Assembly: GCA_049426725.1 (NCBI GenBank)
Contig: JBMSYN010000011.1
Location: 1 to 64,000, forward strand
Source of the DNA: UBA961 sp049426725
GTDB taxonomy: Bacteria > Bacteroidota > Ignavibacteria > Kapaibacteriales > UBA961
DNA length: 64,000 nucleotides
Reading direction: 5' to 3'
This document shows positions 1 through 9,900 of the stretch, piece by piece. Under the pieces are notes generated by a model, which was not told where the DNA came from, ran no database searches, and saw only the letters and a list, made by a program, of their open reading frames with translations. Numbering within the stretch: the first letter of the stretch is position 1; each line of letters opens with the position of its first letter. The position numbers and the translations under genes were made by a program.

Positions 1-156
1 GCTATCCGTGAGATGTGTGAAGGATTGATGAAGGCTATTATATGTAGCATCACAAACTCTCCGAGAGCATCACAAGCTCTCCGAGCGCAGCACAAGCTCT
101 CCGAGCGCAGCCGAGGAGAGAACCACCCCTCGACTTCGCTCGGGGTGCAGTTATAA
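1..156 (+). CDS. 3' end of an unidentified gene running in from the left edge
   Basis: The first plus-strand reading frame is open from base 1 to a TAA at 154-156. It would encode AIREMCEGLMKAI and then a low-complexity Ser/Arg/Gln-rich tail of about 38 residues. The first 13-15 residues look like an ordinary helical protein end; the tail is encoded by the 20-bp tandem repeats and the palindrome that follow. I cannot name the family from so short a piece. The open frame through repeats could also be chance, with the real gene ending elsewhere; the sequence left of the window would decide. Confidence 0.35.
   Translation, partial: AIREMCEGLMKAIICSITNSPRASQALRAQHKLSERSRGENHPSTSLGVQL
51..110. 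repeat. 20-bp tandem repeat, three copies
   Basis: Three consecutive 20-bp units start at 51, 71 and 91. Units 2 and 3 are identical (CACAAGCTCTCCGAGCGCAG); unit 1 differs at a few bases. The end of the array and the following bases can also pair (CTCTCC 97-102 with GGAGAG 115-120). Only three units with no spacers, so this is not a CRISPR array. Confidence 0.85.
124..147. repeat. GC-rich palindrome (REP-like hairpin)
   Basis: CACCCC at 124-129 pairs with GGGGTG at 142-147 around TCGACTTCGCTC. It is much more GC-rich than the surrounding DNA and directly follows the tandem repeats, as expected of a dispersed extragenic palindrome. No second copy was noticed in this window. It has no T-tract, so a terminator role is less likely. 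Confidence 0.5.
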
Positions 157-202
157 AAACTAGGGTAACAACATAGAATTTTTCTCTACCCCTAAAAACA
201 AC

Positions 203-237
203 AATGCCGATGAACATTTGATGTATTCATCGGCATT
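203..237 (-). terminator. intrinsic terminator of tRNA-Leu
   Basis: A perfect 12-bp stem (203-214 with 226-237) has an 11-nt loop. On the minus strand it is followed by GTTGTTTTTAG, and it lies 25 nt beyond the CCA end of the minus-strand tRNA-Leu. The plus side is also T-rich, so it may work in both directions. Confidence 0.7.
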
Positions 238-262
238 TCTATTTTTTCTATGACGACATAGA

Positions 263-349
263 TGGTGCAGGAGGTGGGACTCGAACCCACACGGATTTAA
301 GGTCCACTGGATTTTGAGTCCAGCGCGTCTGCCATTTCGCCACTCCTGC
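263..349 (-). tRNA. tRNA-Leu (anticodon CAA)
   Basis: Read on the minus strand, the acceptor GCAGGAG pairs with CTCCTGC, followed by discriminator A and an encoded CCA (263-265). The anticodon arm CTGGA-CTCAAAA-TCCAG gives anticodon CAA, reading UUG. A long variable arm and a TTCGAGT T-loop identify a class II leucine tRNA. It has its own promoter (361-390) and terminator (203-237). Confidence 0.96.
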
Positions 350-360
350 GAGTGGGAAGA

Positions 361-390
361 CAAAAATAACAAATTTGACCAAATTCCCAA
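361..390 (-). promoter_or_regulatory. Bacteroidetes-type promoter of tRNA-Leu
   Basis: On the minus strand TTG (complement of 388-390) is followed, 19 nt later, by TATTTTTG (complement of 361-368). This matches the Bacteroidetes primary-sigma consensus TTG-N19-21-TAnnTTTG. The tRNA 5' end lies 11 nt downstream. The spacer holds an inverted repeat, AATTTG-AC-CAAATT (372-385). The same promoter architecture precedes the other two RNA genes of the window. Confidence 0.7.
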
Positions 391-405
391 GCATTCTCCA
401 AAGGC

Positions 406-3291
406 CTATTTGTGAATCAACATGGGATATGTGCCGATAATCCTACCTTGTTTGCTGATTTGAATGGTATAAGCACCCGTTGGTACTGACTTTACCTCCA
501 AGATCACATACTGATCATACACCTCTCCAATGATTCCATCCCTCGTTATCTCATTTCCCATGATATCATATACTCGCCACTGAATATCATCTGTATTTTC
601 TAAAGCAATTGTCACAAAATCTTTCGCCGGCAAAGGATAGACCGTTACTGGTAATTGATTCTTATCCGCAATATTGGTTGTTCTTCCTATGGTAATATCA
701 TCTATCCACCAACCATCTTCTTGAAATGATGGACCCGACCAAAATCTGAAACGAAAAAGTGTGGTGTCTGAAGTTGGTGTGAATGACAATGCCTCCGGCT
801 TCCAATCATCAGGATTTGTGATACTATCAGCCCAAGGAGCAAATTGTGTTTTGTTGAATCTTGAAAGCGTGCTCCAATTTTTCCCCCAATCCTGTGACCA
901 CTCAACGATAGCTGAATCTGAAATGTCAACGATCGCTGCATGACGAAATCGCATTACATATTCTGCATTGGGCATTGTTTTTACAGGCATGAGCATGAAG
1001 GTGTCTCGAGCATTCCGAATATATTGTCCGGTAGGTGATTCGGTGAGTGCATTGGGTTTGCTGAATGCAAAACTTGAATTGCTCGCAAATCTTCCTGCAC
1101 TAAAATATGATCTGATTTCATCACTATCGAATGATTCAGCATATAGAGTTCCAACAGGACCTCCATACAATAATTGAATAGGAGTCCTTGCACTTTCAAG
1201 TGATGCTTTGTCTGAAATCGTAAATGCATATTCATACCAGCCTTCAATCGGCAATGTGTCATTGAATGTGCGAATCAATCCTGTATCAGCAATCGTGAGT
1301 GAATACTCTCTCACTTTGGCACCATCTCTGAATATCGATACCTTGCCGGGATTAATGAAAGGTGTTATTGTGTCTGCTCGAAAACCGGGAATTCGCAATG
1401 ATAATGCAATGATATTCGAATTGCCAATCGTTCGAGAAGAACTTAACATTGGCATTTGTGGTAATTTTGATCCGCCGGCAATTGCTCTTGCTTCTTTCAT
1501 TGCACTCGTGTCTGAACCAGCAATAACGCGTATTCCATACGTATATGTTCTGAATGCGACAACAGTTGTATCATTATAGGTTTCAATGTCTCCCGGTACT
1601 TCTGCAAGTAATGTATTATTTCTCGTAAGCACATATCGAATTGGAGCATCCAAAGGTTGATCAAACACTCTTGCTTTTGGCGCCTTCCAAAACAATCGAA
1701 TGGACGTGGTGTCGATGGAAGAAGGTCTTGCTGTAAAAGGGTGCGCAGGTTGAGGTATGCGTGTATTTACAATCGCCGTATAGGCATCATTGTCAACTTT
1801 GCTTGTGCCCGCATTGCGCATATCAACCCAGGATGGATAGATGATGCCATCATACATTGCACAACCACTATAATCACCTGCAAAAACATTATTCCGAAAT
1901 GGATTATTTCGCAAATCACTTTGAGCTTCAGATGCTCTGCGATCCATCCAAGTATCACCACCATCACGAGAATAACTTATGTAACAATTGGTGATGATAT
2001 TATTCGGATCATCTCTGGAATCCAAATACATAATACCCAAATCACCATTCGTAGGGTCGATTGCAATCCAATGCCAAAATTGATCATTGGTTTCAACGGA
2101 ATGCACCATCTTGGGTGTAGACCATGTTTCGCCTTTATCCGTAGAACGGGAAAAATACACATTCGGTATGCTATCGGCAGACCAAGCAAGATATAACCAT
2201 CCTCTTCTCGGACCATTCGTGATATCACAAGTAAGCGATGGATATGCCTCGGCTCTCACTCCGCCTTTGACGGTATGCCTTACTCCTTCATCCAAAGCTT
2301 TTGCCTTTCCAAAAGCACGATATGTTTGGACCAAGCGCGGTTTGGAAAATGTATTGCCACCATCGAATGATTTTGCAAAACCAATGCTGGACTTTGGACC
2401 ATAATTCCAAACCGTGTACACTTCGCCATCCGGACCTGTGACTGTGAGCGGAAAACTTTGTCCAAATGTTGTGTCTTCAGAAATTCCCGAAACACGATCA
2501 CTAACCGCAACAGGAACCGACCATGTACTTCCATTATCTGTTGAATATACATTAACGATTTGTGTGGATGAATCTCGATTGATCACTCGCTTCCATGGAA
2601 TATATAAACGATTCGCAAAAGGTGAACTCGGAGAATTATCCACCCAGATATAATATTTGTCTTCAAATGTTGAATCCGGAGTTTGCTCTCCCAAGTGCTG
2701 AATAACCGGAATATGTTTTGTCCATGTAACTCCACCATCAGTTGTACGAGAAAAAAATACTCCATTCTCTGGTGAAACTTTTGTTCTATCACCAAATGCA
2801 CCATATACCAAATATCCGGTACCATTGCGATTAAATGCAACGGATGGATCATTACTGGATGTCATCATTTTTGGTGGCTTTCCAAGATTCACATTCTTCC
2901 ATGTTCTCCCGCCATCCATTGAATAATACACCCATGCAGAAGAACTTGCACGATAATCAACTGCAGATCCGATCAAGTTTCTTGGATTTGTTGGATTCAC
3001 CGCTATCGAAGATTCATTTTGCACAGGCAATTGATCTGTTTCTGCGACAATCATATTGACATCATCAAAAAAACTTGGATTATTAAGTGAGTTCGTGATC
3101 ATCGGCACCATTGGAGTCATGGGAATATCAATGCCTACATCAGGGGTGGGATGAGCCGATTCCATGTATCGACGCAAGGCTTCTCCGGCTCTTTGGATGT
3201 CTGTTGACAAATCAGCCTGTGAAAACAGCAACTGCGAGCCAATGCCTAAGGCAAATAGCAAGGAAAACATATATCGGAGTGATTTCATCAT
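406..3291 (-). CDS. secreted Asp-box (BNR, sialidase-fold) protein with type IX sorting domain
   Basis: A 961-residue exported protein. Residues 1-25 form a signal peptide ending FSQ-A. Six Asp boxes (S/T-x-D-x-G-x-T-W/F) lie near residues 124, 183, 250, 308, 383 and 441, defining a sialidase-type beta-propeller. A fibronectin-III-like stretch follows around 520-610. A jelly-roll region near 770-870 includes a WWIDDI motif typical of adhesion or MAM-like domains. The last 75 residues (VYPLPAKDF to GAYTIQISKQG) form a type A C-terminal domain of the type IX secretion system, so the protein should end up on the surface or outside the cell. Asp boxes alone do not prove sialidase activity, and I cannot identify the arginine triad, so the substrate is open. 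It is transcribed away from agmatinase. Confidence 0.85.
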   Translation of the reverse strand: MMKSLRYMFSLLFALGIGSQLLFSQADLSTDIQRAGEALRRYMESAHPTPDVGIDIPMTPMVPMITNSLNNPSFFDDVNMIVAETDQLPVQNESSIAVNPTNPRNLIGSAVDYRASSSAWVYYSMDGGRTWKNVNLGKPPKMMTSSNDPSVAFNRNGTGYLVYGAFGDRTKVSPENGVFFSRTTDGGVTWTKHIPVIQHLGEQTPDSTFEDKYYIWVDNSPSSPFANRLYIPWKRVINRDSSTQIVNVYSTDNGSTWSVPVAVSDRVSGISEDTTFGQSFPLTVTGPDGEVYTVWNYGPKSSIGFAKSFDGGNTFSKPRLVQTYRAFGKAKALDEGVRHTVKGGVRAEAYPSLTCDITNGPRRGWLYLAWSADSIPNVYFSRSTDKGETWSTPKMVHSVETNDQFWHWIAIDPTNGDLGIMYLDSRDDPNNIITNCYISYSRDGGDTWMDRRASEAQSDLRNNPFRNNVFAGDYSGCAMYDGIIYPSWVDMRNAGTSKVDNDAYTAIVNTRIPQPAHPFTARPSSIDTTSIRLFWKAPKARVFDQPLDAPIRYVLTRNNTLLAEVPGDIETYNDTTVVAFRTYTYGIRVIAGSDTSAMKEARAIAGGSKLPQMPMLSSSRTIGNSNIIALSLRIPGFRADTITPFINPGKVSIFRDGAKVREYSLTIADTGLIRTFNDTLPIEGWYEYAFTISDKASLESARTPIQLLYGGPVGTLYAESFDSDEIRSYFSAGRFASNSSFAFSKPNALTESPTGQYIRNARDTFMLMPVKTMPNAEYVMRFRHAAIVDISDSAIVEWSQDWGKNWSTLSRFNKTQFAPWADSITNPDDWKPEALSFTPTSDTTLFRFRFWSGPSFQEDGWWIDDITIGRTTNIADKNQLPVTVYPLPAKDFVTIALENTDDIQWRVYDIMGNEITRDGIIGEVYDQYVILEVKSVPTGAYTIQISKQGRIIGTYPMLIHK

Positions 3292-3317
3292 ATTTTATCA
3301 CTTAGTTTGTGTCAATA

Positions 3318-3325
3318 CAAAACTA
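3318..3325 (-). promoter_or_regulatory. possible -7 element for the Asp-box protein
   Basis: CAAAACTA on the plus strand reads TAGTTTTG on the minus strand, a TAnnTTTG match 26 nt upstream of the start codon. No TTG sits at the expected -33 distance, so only half of the promoter is visible. Confidence 0.3.
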
Positions 3326-3395
3326 TGTTTTTCAGACTCATGGAAAAGCACGAATTTTATGGTTTATTCACATCACTACGCAATTGGATTCCATC

Positions 3396-4295
3396 ATGAA
3401 CACACTTGGTACTTCTGACAACTTTTTGGCCATAGATTCACAATATTCACGCCTCGAGTCATCTGCCGTGGCAATAGTATCCGCTCCGTATGAACATACC
3501 GTTAGTTATGGAGGTGGAGCTGGCAAAGGACCCAAAGCGATATTGAATGCCAGTGCCTATGTGGAATTTTATGATGATGAGTTCAATCGCGAATTGTGTT
3601 TCGATATTGGCATTGCCACCATGAAACCAATTTCTTTTGGAAAAGCAGTCAATGAAAAGGCATTGTCAATCATTGAAAAACAAGTGTCTACATTATTGGA
3701 TAAAGACAAATTCGTGGTTACGCTTGGTGGAGAGCATACAATCTCCACTGCTCCAATCAAAGCGCATTTCAAGAAATATCCAAAGATGTCCGTTTTGCAC
3801 TTTGATGCTCATTCAGATCTTCGCGATGAATATGAGGGAACTCCATATTCTCATGCATGTTTTATGTCACGAGTATGTGAGTTCATGAAGCCATCAAAAA
3901 TCACGCAAGTGGGTATTCGCGCGCAATGCAAGGAAGAAGCAGAATTTATCAAGAAGAAAGGTGTCAATACATTTTATGCATCGGCAATCAGAAGAGGTTT
4001 GCATGGAAAGAATTGGCAAAAATCAGTGGTTTCAACATTGTCGAAAGATGTCTATGTGACATTTGATGTCGATTATTTTGATCCTGCAATCATGCCATCC
4101 ACCGGCACGCCTGAACCTGATGGATTCATGTATGCGGAAACATTGGATGTATTCAGAGAGCTAATTGCATCGGGAAGAAGAATCATTGGATTCGACATCG
4201 TTGAACTTGCACCTGAGAAAAAAGTGCATCACCCTGATCTTACCACTGCTAGATTACTGTATAAAATGTTGAATTATGCTTTTGCAAAAAAGTGA
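3396..4295 (+). CDS. speB: agmatinase (ureohydrolase family)
   Basis: A 299-residue manganese hydrolase of the arginase/agmatinase family, expected to split agmatine into putrescine and urea. The metal ligands are all visible: GGEH, DAHSD and FDVDYFDP, with the PSTGTPEPDG loop after the last motif as in agmatinases. The frame stays open to 3309, but the ATG at 3396 gives the usual length of about 300 residues, and the extra upstream residues do not look like family sequence. Its stop lies 1 nt from the converging LpxH stop. Arginase or guanidinobutyrase activity cannot be excluded from sequence alone, and no arginine decarboxylase is nearby. Confidence 0.85.
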   Translation: MNTLGTSDNFLAIDSQYSRLESSAVAIVSAPYEHTVSYGGGAGKGPKAILNASAYVEFYDDEFNRELCFDIGIATMKPISFGKAVNEKALSIIEKQVSTLLDKDKFVVTLGGEHTISTAPIKAHFKKYPKMSVLHFDAHSDLRDEYEGTPYSHACFMSRVCEFMKPSKITQVGIRAQCKEEAEFIKKKGVNTFYASAIRRGLHGKNWQKSVVSTLSKDVYVTFDVDYFDPAIMPSTGTPEPDGFMYAETLDVFRELIASGRRIIGFDIVELAPEKKVHHPDLTTARLLYKMLNYAFAKK

Positions 4296-4296
4296 T

Positions 4297-5028
4297 TTAG
4301 GATGTAGAGCATAATTTCAATTCTTTGCCATCGAATACTGCATAGGTGGCAGGGAATGTGAGCCAATGACCGAGATTCATGTATATTCCGGAACCAAATG
4401 TTTGAATCTCTGCTTTATGCTTATGTCCCATGATGACATAATCAAATCCGGATTCTTTGATTTTTTTCTCTGCAAAATCGCGTAATCCATCGCCGATTGC
4501 TTGTTCGCCAAACTCTTTTGCATCGGTGTGCATGCGACTCCCTTTGGAAGCCCATGCGGCAATACCGATTCCAATATCCGGATGAATCAATCGAAAGAGA
4601 AATTTGCTGAATGGATTGCGTAGTATGCGTTTCAGGATTAGATAACCGGTGTCATTATATGCTTTGCCATCACCATGAGCAAGATAAAATGAAGTCTCGC
4701 CGATTGTTATCGTTAGATCATTCTCATGAACTGTTATCCCAAATTCTTCTTTGAAAAATGTATGATGTCCGAAATCATGATTTCCCATGAGATAGGTGAT
4801 TGATTTTCCTTTATCCGTCCATCGCTTCAATTCAGCAAGGATCCGATAAAAATGTTTGGGAATCACGGTTGAATACTCGAACCAAAAATCAAAGAGATCG
4901 CCAATGATATAAAGTGATTCGCAATCATGCTCGATTGATTGCAAAAATTCAATCAATGCAGTTTCTCTTTCTGCTTGTTGTTCTTTGGTTCCTAAACCCA
5001 GATGTATGTCCGAGATGAAATAGATCAT
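4297..5028 (-). CDS. lpxH: UDP-2,3-diacylglucosamine diphosphatase (LpxH type)
   Basis: A 243-residue calcineurin-like phosphoesterase. The metal-binding series is complete: SDIHLG (6-11), GDLFDFW (43-49), GNHD (82-85), HGD (118-120) and GHKH (201-204). The HGDGKAYNDTGY segment and the two-helix lid after it are typical of LpxH, which hydrolyses UDP-2,3-diacylglucosamine to lipid X in lipid A synthesis at the inner membrane. This supports a lipopolysaccharide-bearing outer membrane. A second relative lies at 54838-55560; this one is the closer match to LpxH. Only 29 nt separate its start from the divergent gene at 5058, so at least one of the two promoters must lie within a coding region. Confidence 0.85.
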   Translation of the reverse strand: MIYFISDIHLGLGTKEQQAERETALIEFLQSIEHDCESLYIIGDLFDFWFEYSTVIPKHFYRILAELKRWTDKGKSITYLMGNHDFGHHTFFKEEFGITVHENDLTITIGETSFYLAHGDGKAYNDTGYLILKRILRNPFSKFLFRLIHPDIGIGIAAWASKGSRMHTDAKEFGEQAIGDGLRDFAEKKIKESGFDYVIMGHKHKAEIQTFGSGIYMNLGHWLTFPATYAVFDGKELKLCSTS

Positions 5029-5057
5029 CTTTTCATTGTTTTACTCTATTACAATAC

Positions 5058-6305
5058 ATGAAACTACGAATTCTCTGCGAATACTGCATTGCTTTGCTTT
5101 TCATTGCATCAGGCATATTGCATGCGCAAAATAAGTGCTCTTCCGAACAATTGCTCGATGGCGCTGAGCCACTCATAGCAATGGGACAAGACACAACGGG
5201 TCATTGGTGGGCAGTCACATCGCCTTTCAGCAAACGCTATTCCATGATCATTGACGGGAAAAAGGGTATAGATGGAGATTCGCTCAGCCAGCCCATTTTT
5301 TCTCCGATGGGGGATCGCCATGCTTATCCTTTATTGAGAAATGGAGTTTGGTACATTTATATGAATGATACCGTGATCCCGCTTGGTGCGGGTAAACCCG
5401 GGACTATGACATTTTCTCGTTATGGCACTTTTGCCTATACGGTGATTGAAGGGCAAAGTGAAAAATTGCATATCATCAGAGATAAAGAAGAGTCCACTCA
5501 TCAATTATTCAATCGGAGCGGTGCCATTCATTTGAGTTTTGATGGAAGCAATTGGGCATATGCATCAAAGAATGCTTCGGGGATTGTGGTGATGTTGAAT
5601 GAAGAAGAGATAGGTCGATATGAAGAATGTAGTATTCCGGGATTCATGTTCGACAATGCATTGATTCATGCAGGCAAGCAGGGAGATATCTGGCGATTGT
5701 TCAAAAACAATGAACAGTTGCTCTCAGCGCAATTTCTTCAGCATTTGCAAGTCAATCAATCGGGTAATGCAATGGTTTGTTCTTATGGAATGGGTACAAG
5801 AATGATGGGATTTTTATATTCATCCGATTTCATTCAACCGCTTGAGACTTCCGGATATGATCGTATCGACAATATTGCACTGCATCCATTTGATCCATTG
5901 ATGGGGCTCATTGCGATGCGAGCAGGCATGAATTTCATCGTCATGAATACCGCTGAATATGATGCCGGTATCAATATCGGTCAATTACGATTTACGCATG
6001 ATGGGAAAGAGTTATATGCTTTAGGAGATTCTCAGCAGGATCCATTCATGATTGTGAATGGACAAAAAATCGTGCAAAAAAATGCGCTGGACATTCAAAG
6101 AAGTTATGCAAAAGCTCCCGAAACCGGAACATTTGCTTATGCTACTTCTTCAGCATTGATGATGCAGAGATTAAGTGATAGTTTTACATTTGCAGGGATG
6201 ATGGCAGATTATGTGTCAACGCCAATATTCAATCATCGACTCAATGCATATCAATCATTGGGAATCGTGAACAATCGATTGTTCATGATGTCATGCAAGC
6301 CATAA
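5058..6305 (+). CDS. exported protein of unknown function, beta-propeller-like
   Basis: A 415-residue protein with a signal peptide (MKLRILCEYCIALLFIASG..LHAQ) and no further membrane segments. The mature part repeats short beta-rich stretches in which aromatic residues, Gly and Asp recur (for example LSFDGSNWAYASK and AYATSSALMM), as in WD40/PD40-like propellers. I recognise no catalytic motif. No type IX sorting domain is present at the C-terminus, so a periplasmic location is most likely. The ATG at 5058 places the signal peptide correctly. It converges on the gene at 6329, with a strong terminator between them. Confidence 0.7.
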   Translation: MKLRILCEYCIALLFIASGILHAQNKCSSEQLLDGAEPLIAMGQDTTGHWWAVTSPFSKRYSMIIDGKKGIDGDSLSQPIFSPMGDRHAYPLLRNGVWYIYMNDTVIPLGAGKPGTMTFSRYGTFAYTVIEGQSEKLHIIRDKEESTHQLFNRSGAIHLSFDGSNWAYASKNASGIVVMLNEEEIGRYEECSIPGFMFDNALIHAGKQGDIWRLFKNNEQLLSAQFLQHLQVNQSGNAMVCSYGMGTRMMGFLYSSDFIQPLETSGYDRIDNIALHPFDPLMGLIAMRAGMNFIVMNTAEYDAGINIGQLRFTHDGKELYALGDSQQDPFMIVNGQKIVQKNALDIQRSYAKAPETGTFAYATSSALMMQRLSDSFTFAGMMADYVSTPIFNHRLNAYQSLGIVNNRLFMMSCKP

Positions 6306-6326
6306 AAAAAGCCCCAAATGGGGCTT
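6304..6326 (-). terminator. intrinsic terminator of the minus-strand smc unit
   Basis: AAGCCCC (6309-6315) pairs with GGGGCTT (6320-6326) around an AAAT loop. On the minus strand the stem is followed by a run of seven Ts. It lies just beyond the stop of the gene at 6329 and overlaps the stop codon of the opposing gene. Confidence 0.85.
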
Positions 6327-6328
6327 AG

Positions 6329-6889
6329 CTATTGCATACGATTTTCTTTGAAATTCTCCGTTTCCGGGTCGAGGATGAGCTTTTTGAGCAAATCCATCAT
6401 TTCTTTGTCTAAAATGCCATTTGAATTCCAGAAATGCACTTCATTTGTCACGCCCTCCTCATAACCGGATATTCCGCAAACAAGTGCAACATAAGTTACA
6501 TCTTCAGAGAGCTCCTTGACCTTGAATTCATATTTCACTCTTCCTGCTTTCCATGTTCCGCCTCGAATGACGGGTAATCTACCATAGCGTTCAAGTACAT
6601 CTGCCGTGGAATCAGAACCACTGGCAAATACTCGGAAGTCAGAACGAATGAATCCACGATATAATCCTGTTTTTTCATCCATTTTGGGATCACGAGTGGA
6701 TGGATCCGAAAAAGTACCCATCTGATAAAAAGCACGCTTTATCCCTTTCCATACTGTTCTGATTGAAGCTTTCAATGTGTCTTCAGTCGTGATCTGTGGT
6801 AAATCCTCTTCGAATTGAGCACGAAGTGGAGTTACATCCAATAAGCATGAAGCAAAAAGAACTATGAGAGATGAGAATATGAATTTCAT
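6329..6889 (-). CDS. small exported protein of unknown function
   Basis: A 186-residue protein starting MKFIFSSLIVLFASCLL, an export signal. LFASC could act as a weak lipobox; cleavage after LRAQ by signal peptidase I is the alternative. The mature part is mixed alpha/beta with no motif I recognise. The frame extends upstream to 6982, but that would overlap the 3' end of smc and bury the signal peptide, so 6889 is preferred; it leaves 28 nt after the smc stop. It is probably co-transcribed with smc and ends at the terminator at 6304-6326. A link to chromosome segregation is not suggested by its sequence. Confidence 0.7.
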   Translation of the reverse strand: MKFIFSSLIVLFASCLLDVTPLRAQFEEDLPQITTEDTLKASIRTVWKGIKRAFYQMGTFSDPSTRDPKMDEKTGLYRGFIRSDFRVFASGSDSTADVLERYGRLPVIRGGTWKAGRVKYEFKVKELSEDVTYVALVCGISGYEEGVTNEVHFWNSNGILDKEMMDLLKKLILDPETENFKENRMQ

Positions 6890-6917
6890 GGCAACTGTGC
6901 TTTGAATATGAATGAAA

Positions 6918-9900
6918 TCATGTTCCGGTGAGACGTACGGAAACAACTTTTGAGACACCTTCTTCTTCTTGAGTAACACCATACAATGTATCTGCAGCTT
7001 CCATTGTTTTCTTATTGTGTGTAATCATGAGAAACTGAGTTTTCTGGCTGAAACTCTTGATGAGTTGCAAATAGCGATCAATATTGGCATCATCCAAAGG
7101 TGCATCAACTTCGTCCAAAATACAAAATGGACTTGGTTTCACAAGGTAAATCGCGAAGAGCAATGCGATTGCGGTGAGAGTTTTCTCACCGGCAGACAAT
7201 AATTCAATTGATTGTGGTCTCTTGCCGGGTGGCTTCGCGGTGATCTCTATTGAACATTCGAGTGGATCGCCGGCACCCAAATGAATTTCTGCCTCGCCAC
7301 GACCACTAAACAGTGTCGCAAACAAATCTTTGAAATGTCCTCTTATGAGTTCGAATGTCTCATTGAAACGCTGCTGAGCTGTTTGATTGATTTCATCCAT
7401 CGTGGCTTGAAGGGATTCCTCTGCTTGAGAGAGATCCAAGAGTTGACCTTTCAAAAACTCCAGGCGCTCATGTTCTTTTTCATATTCTTCAAGCGCAAGG
7501 AAATTCACATTGCCAAGATTTTGAAGTCTATTGGACAATTTTCTCGCTTTTTCTTTTTCTATCAATTCATCGAAGTCTTCAGGCAATTTCCATGAATCAG
7601 GCACATTCCCCAAATCAACTTCAGGATATTGTTCTTCTACTTTTTCAAGGATGCGCTTGAATTCAATTTGTGCTTGTTGCAAGCTCAACTCAGTGGCATG
7701 CACTTGTTCAGTAATCGAATGTTCTGCTGCTCGAATTTCAGCTTCTACTCCACGAACTTGCTGACGACGCTCTTTGAAGTCTTTTGCTTTGTCTTGTCTT
7801 TGATTGATGGCTTGTTGCAATGATTGCACCCGCTCTTCCTCTTGCGTCAAATCTGTTGCGACGGCATTCATGGAAGATTCCAACATGGTGCGTTCATTAC
7901 CTGCGCGTTCTTGCTCTGCTTTAAGATATTCAAGATGCTCTGTCTTTTGTGTAATAACCTCTTCGAGTCTTCGGATCTCAGCCATCACGGAGCGTTCTTC
8001 TCCGCGCTTTTGCACGAGGGTGATTTCTGCTTGACGGAATAGATTTTCGGAATTGATCAATGCATTCTCTGTCTCATGGATGCGTTCGAGAATGGATTTT
8101 TTGGATTCATCTGCTTCAGAGCGTTTGACATTCACATCATCCATTGCTTCTGTCAATGTCGAATTGCTACCCTTGAATTCATTTAACTCATTGAGTAGAG
8201 ATTGCAATGTTTCGTCTTGCTTTGATCGTGCCGATTCCAAAGCTTCTTTGCGATATCCCAATTGCGCGATGCCTTGTTCGAAAGCATTCTTTTCAAATTC
8301 AGCTTTTCGCATGAGTTCGGTGAGTTGCTTTATGTCGATGGACTCATTCGCTGTTTTGGCAGTGGCAATATCAGAGGAGAGTTGGTTCATCTCACGAGTC
8401 AATTGCTCCAGTGCTTTTTCTTGCTTTGCAATTTGCTCTCTTCTGCCAATACGTTTTCCTTCTGAAGATGATATGGATCCTCCACGAATGATACCTTCGG
8501 AACCATATACCTCTCCTCGCAAAGTTATGCACGTATAATCCGAATGTTTTTTTCGTACTGCCATTGCGATGTCTGCAGTTTCGACGATGAGAGTTTTCCC
8601 CAATATCAAGCGCAATGCATTTCTGATTGCATCATCTACGCTGACGATTTCACTTGCCCAACCAATTATGCCACCTGTTGAAGGGGCTGTTCCTGGCGAG
8701 GCGCATGATGGTATGAATTCTTTACAGAGGAATGATGCCTTACCTTTGGAAGAGCGTTCCAGTTCTGCACAACCGGATTGTGCTTCATCATAGGTATTGA
8801 CGACAAAAAATGCTCCGGCATCTCCCAATGCGGCATCGATGGCAACACTAAAATTGTCATCTGCATTCACGATTTCGGCAAGAGTGACTTTTCCGGATGC
8901 TGGTGACCATGATTTTGAATTTGCCAAATGCACGGCACTTTCATTGGTTTCGACAAGATTGGACAAAAATTCCAAAGAGGCGGTTAATCGGCCTTTCTGA
9001 TTTTGTTTGTCTGCAATTGCATCTTGTAATGACCCAATGCGAGATTGCAATTCTGCGCTATGCTCTTGTGCGCTTTGCAATGTGATTTCAGCATCTCTCA
9101 ATGCTTGGATAAAACGCTCTCTATCTTTTTCTTTTGAAGCAATATCTGTGAGAATCTGTTGCAAAGAATTCTTTGTTCCGGATATCTCGCCTTCGGTTTC
9201 AGTTATTCTTCTTTCGATGCCGGCAATGCGCTCGGAAGCTCGATCGGATGCTGATCTGCGTTCTGCAATTGTTTTGTCGAGGATTGAAAGAGTTTCATCA
9301 AATTGACGCGCTTCATTACGCAATTCTTGCGCTTTGGTTCTAACGGATTCGCGAGCATTCTTATGTGTTTCAACTTCTTGCTCTATTGTTTGACATTGAG
9401 CATGTAACTCTGCATGGCGTTCTTTGGCTTTTTCCAGACCGCTAATCGACTCATTCCTAATATCATCTGACTCCGATGCCTGCTCTACAGCTCTTTGAAT
9501 TGCTTCATTGAATGCTTTGATGCGTTCTATTGTAACAGCTTTATGTTGCGACATCGCAGCCAAATGTTTGGAAGAATCATTCAGTTGATTCTGCAGTTCA
9601 CGCATTTCCGCTTCAAATTGTTCGGCTTCTGTTTCTAGTGCGATGCGTGCTTGCTCAGCTTCTGCCAATTGTAATTCTAATGTAGTTTTGTGTTCCTTGA
9701 GTGGAATCAGCTCAGCTTTTTTCTCAACCAACATTGCATTGATTTTTACATAATCATGATGCAATATCCATGCTTCCGTAGTGCGTAATTCATCGGTGAT
9801 TTCAGCATGTAATTTTGCTTTTTCTGCTTGCCTTTGAAGTGTGTAGACAGTCTTTTGCACTTCGCGCATGATGTCTTGCACACGCTCAACATCAGCTTTA

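Noticed and set aside
1657..2196. A 179-codon plus-strand frame inside the Asp-box protein gene
   Set aside because: It is antisense to a strongly supported gene and its translation shows no family features.
406..3291. Naming the Asp-box protein a sialidase
   Set aside because: Asp boxes occur in many propellers and the catalytic arginine triad could not be confirmed by eye.
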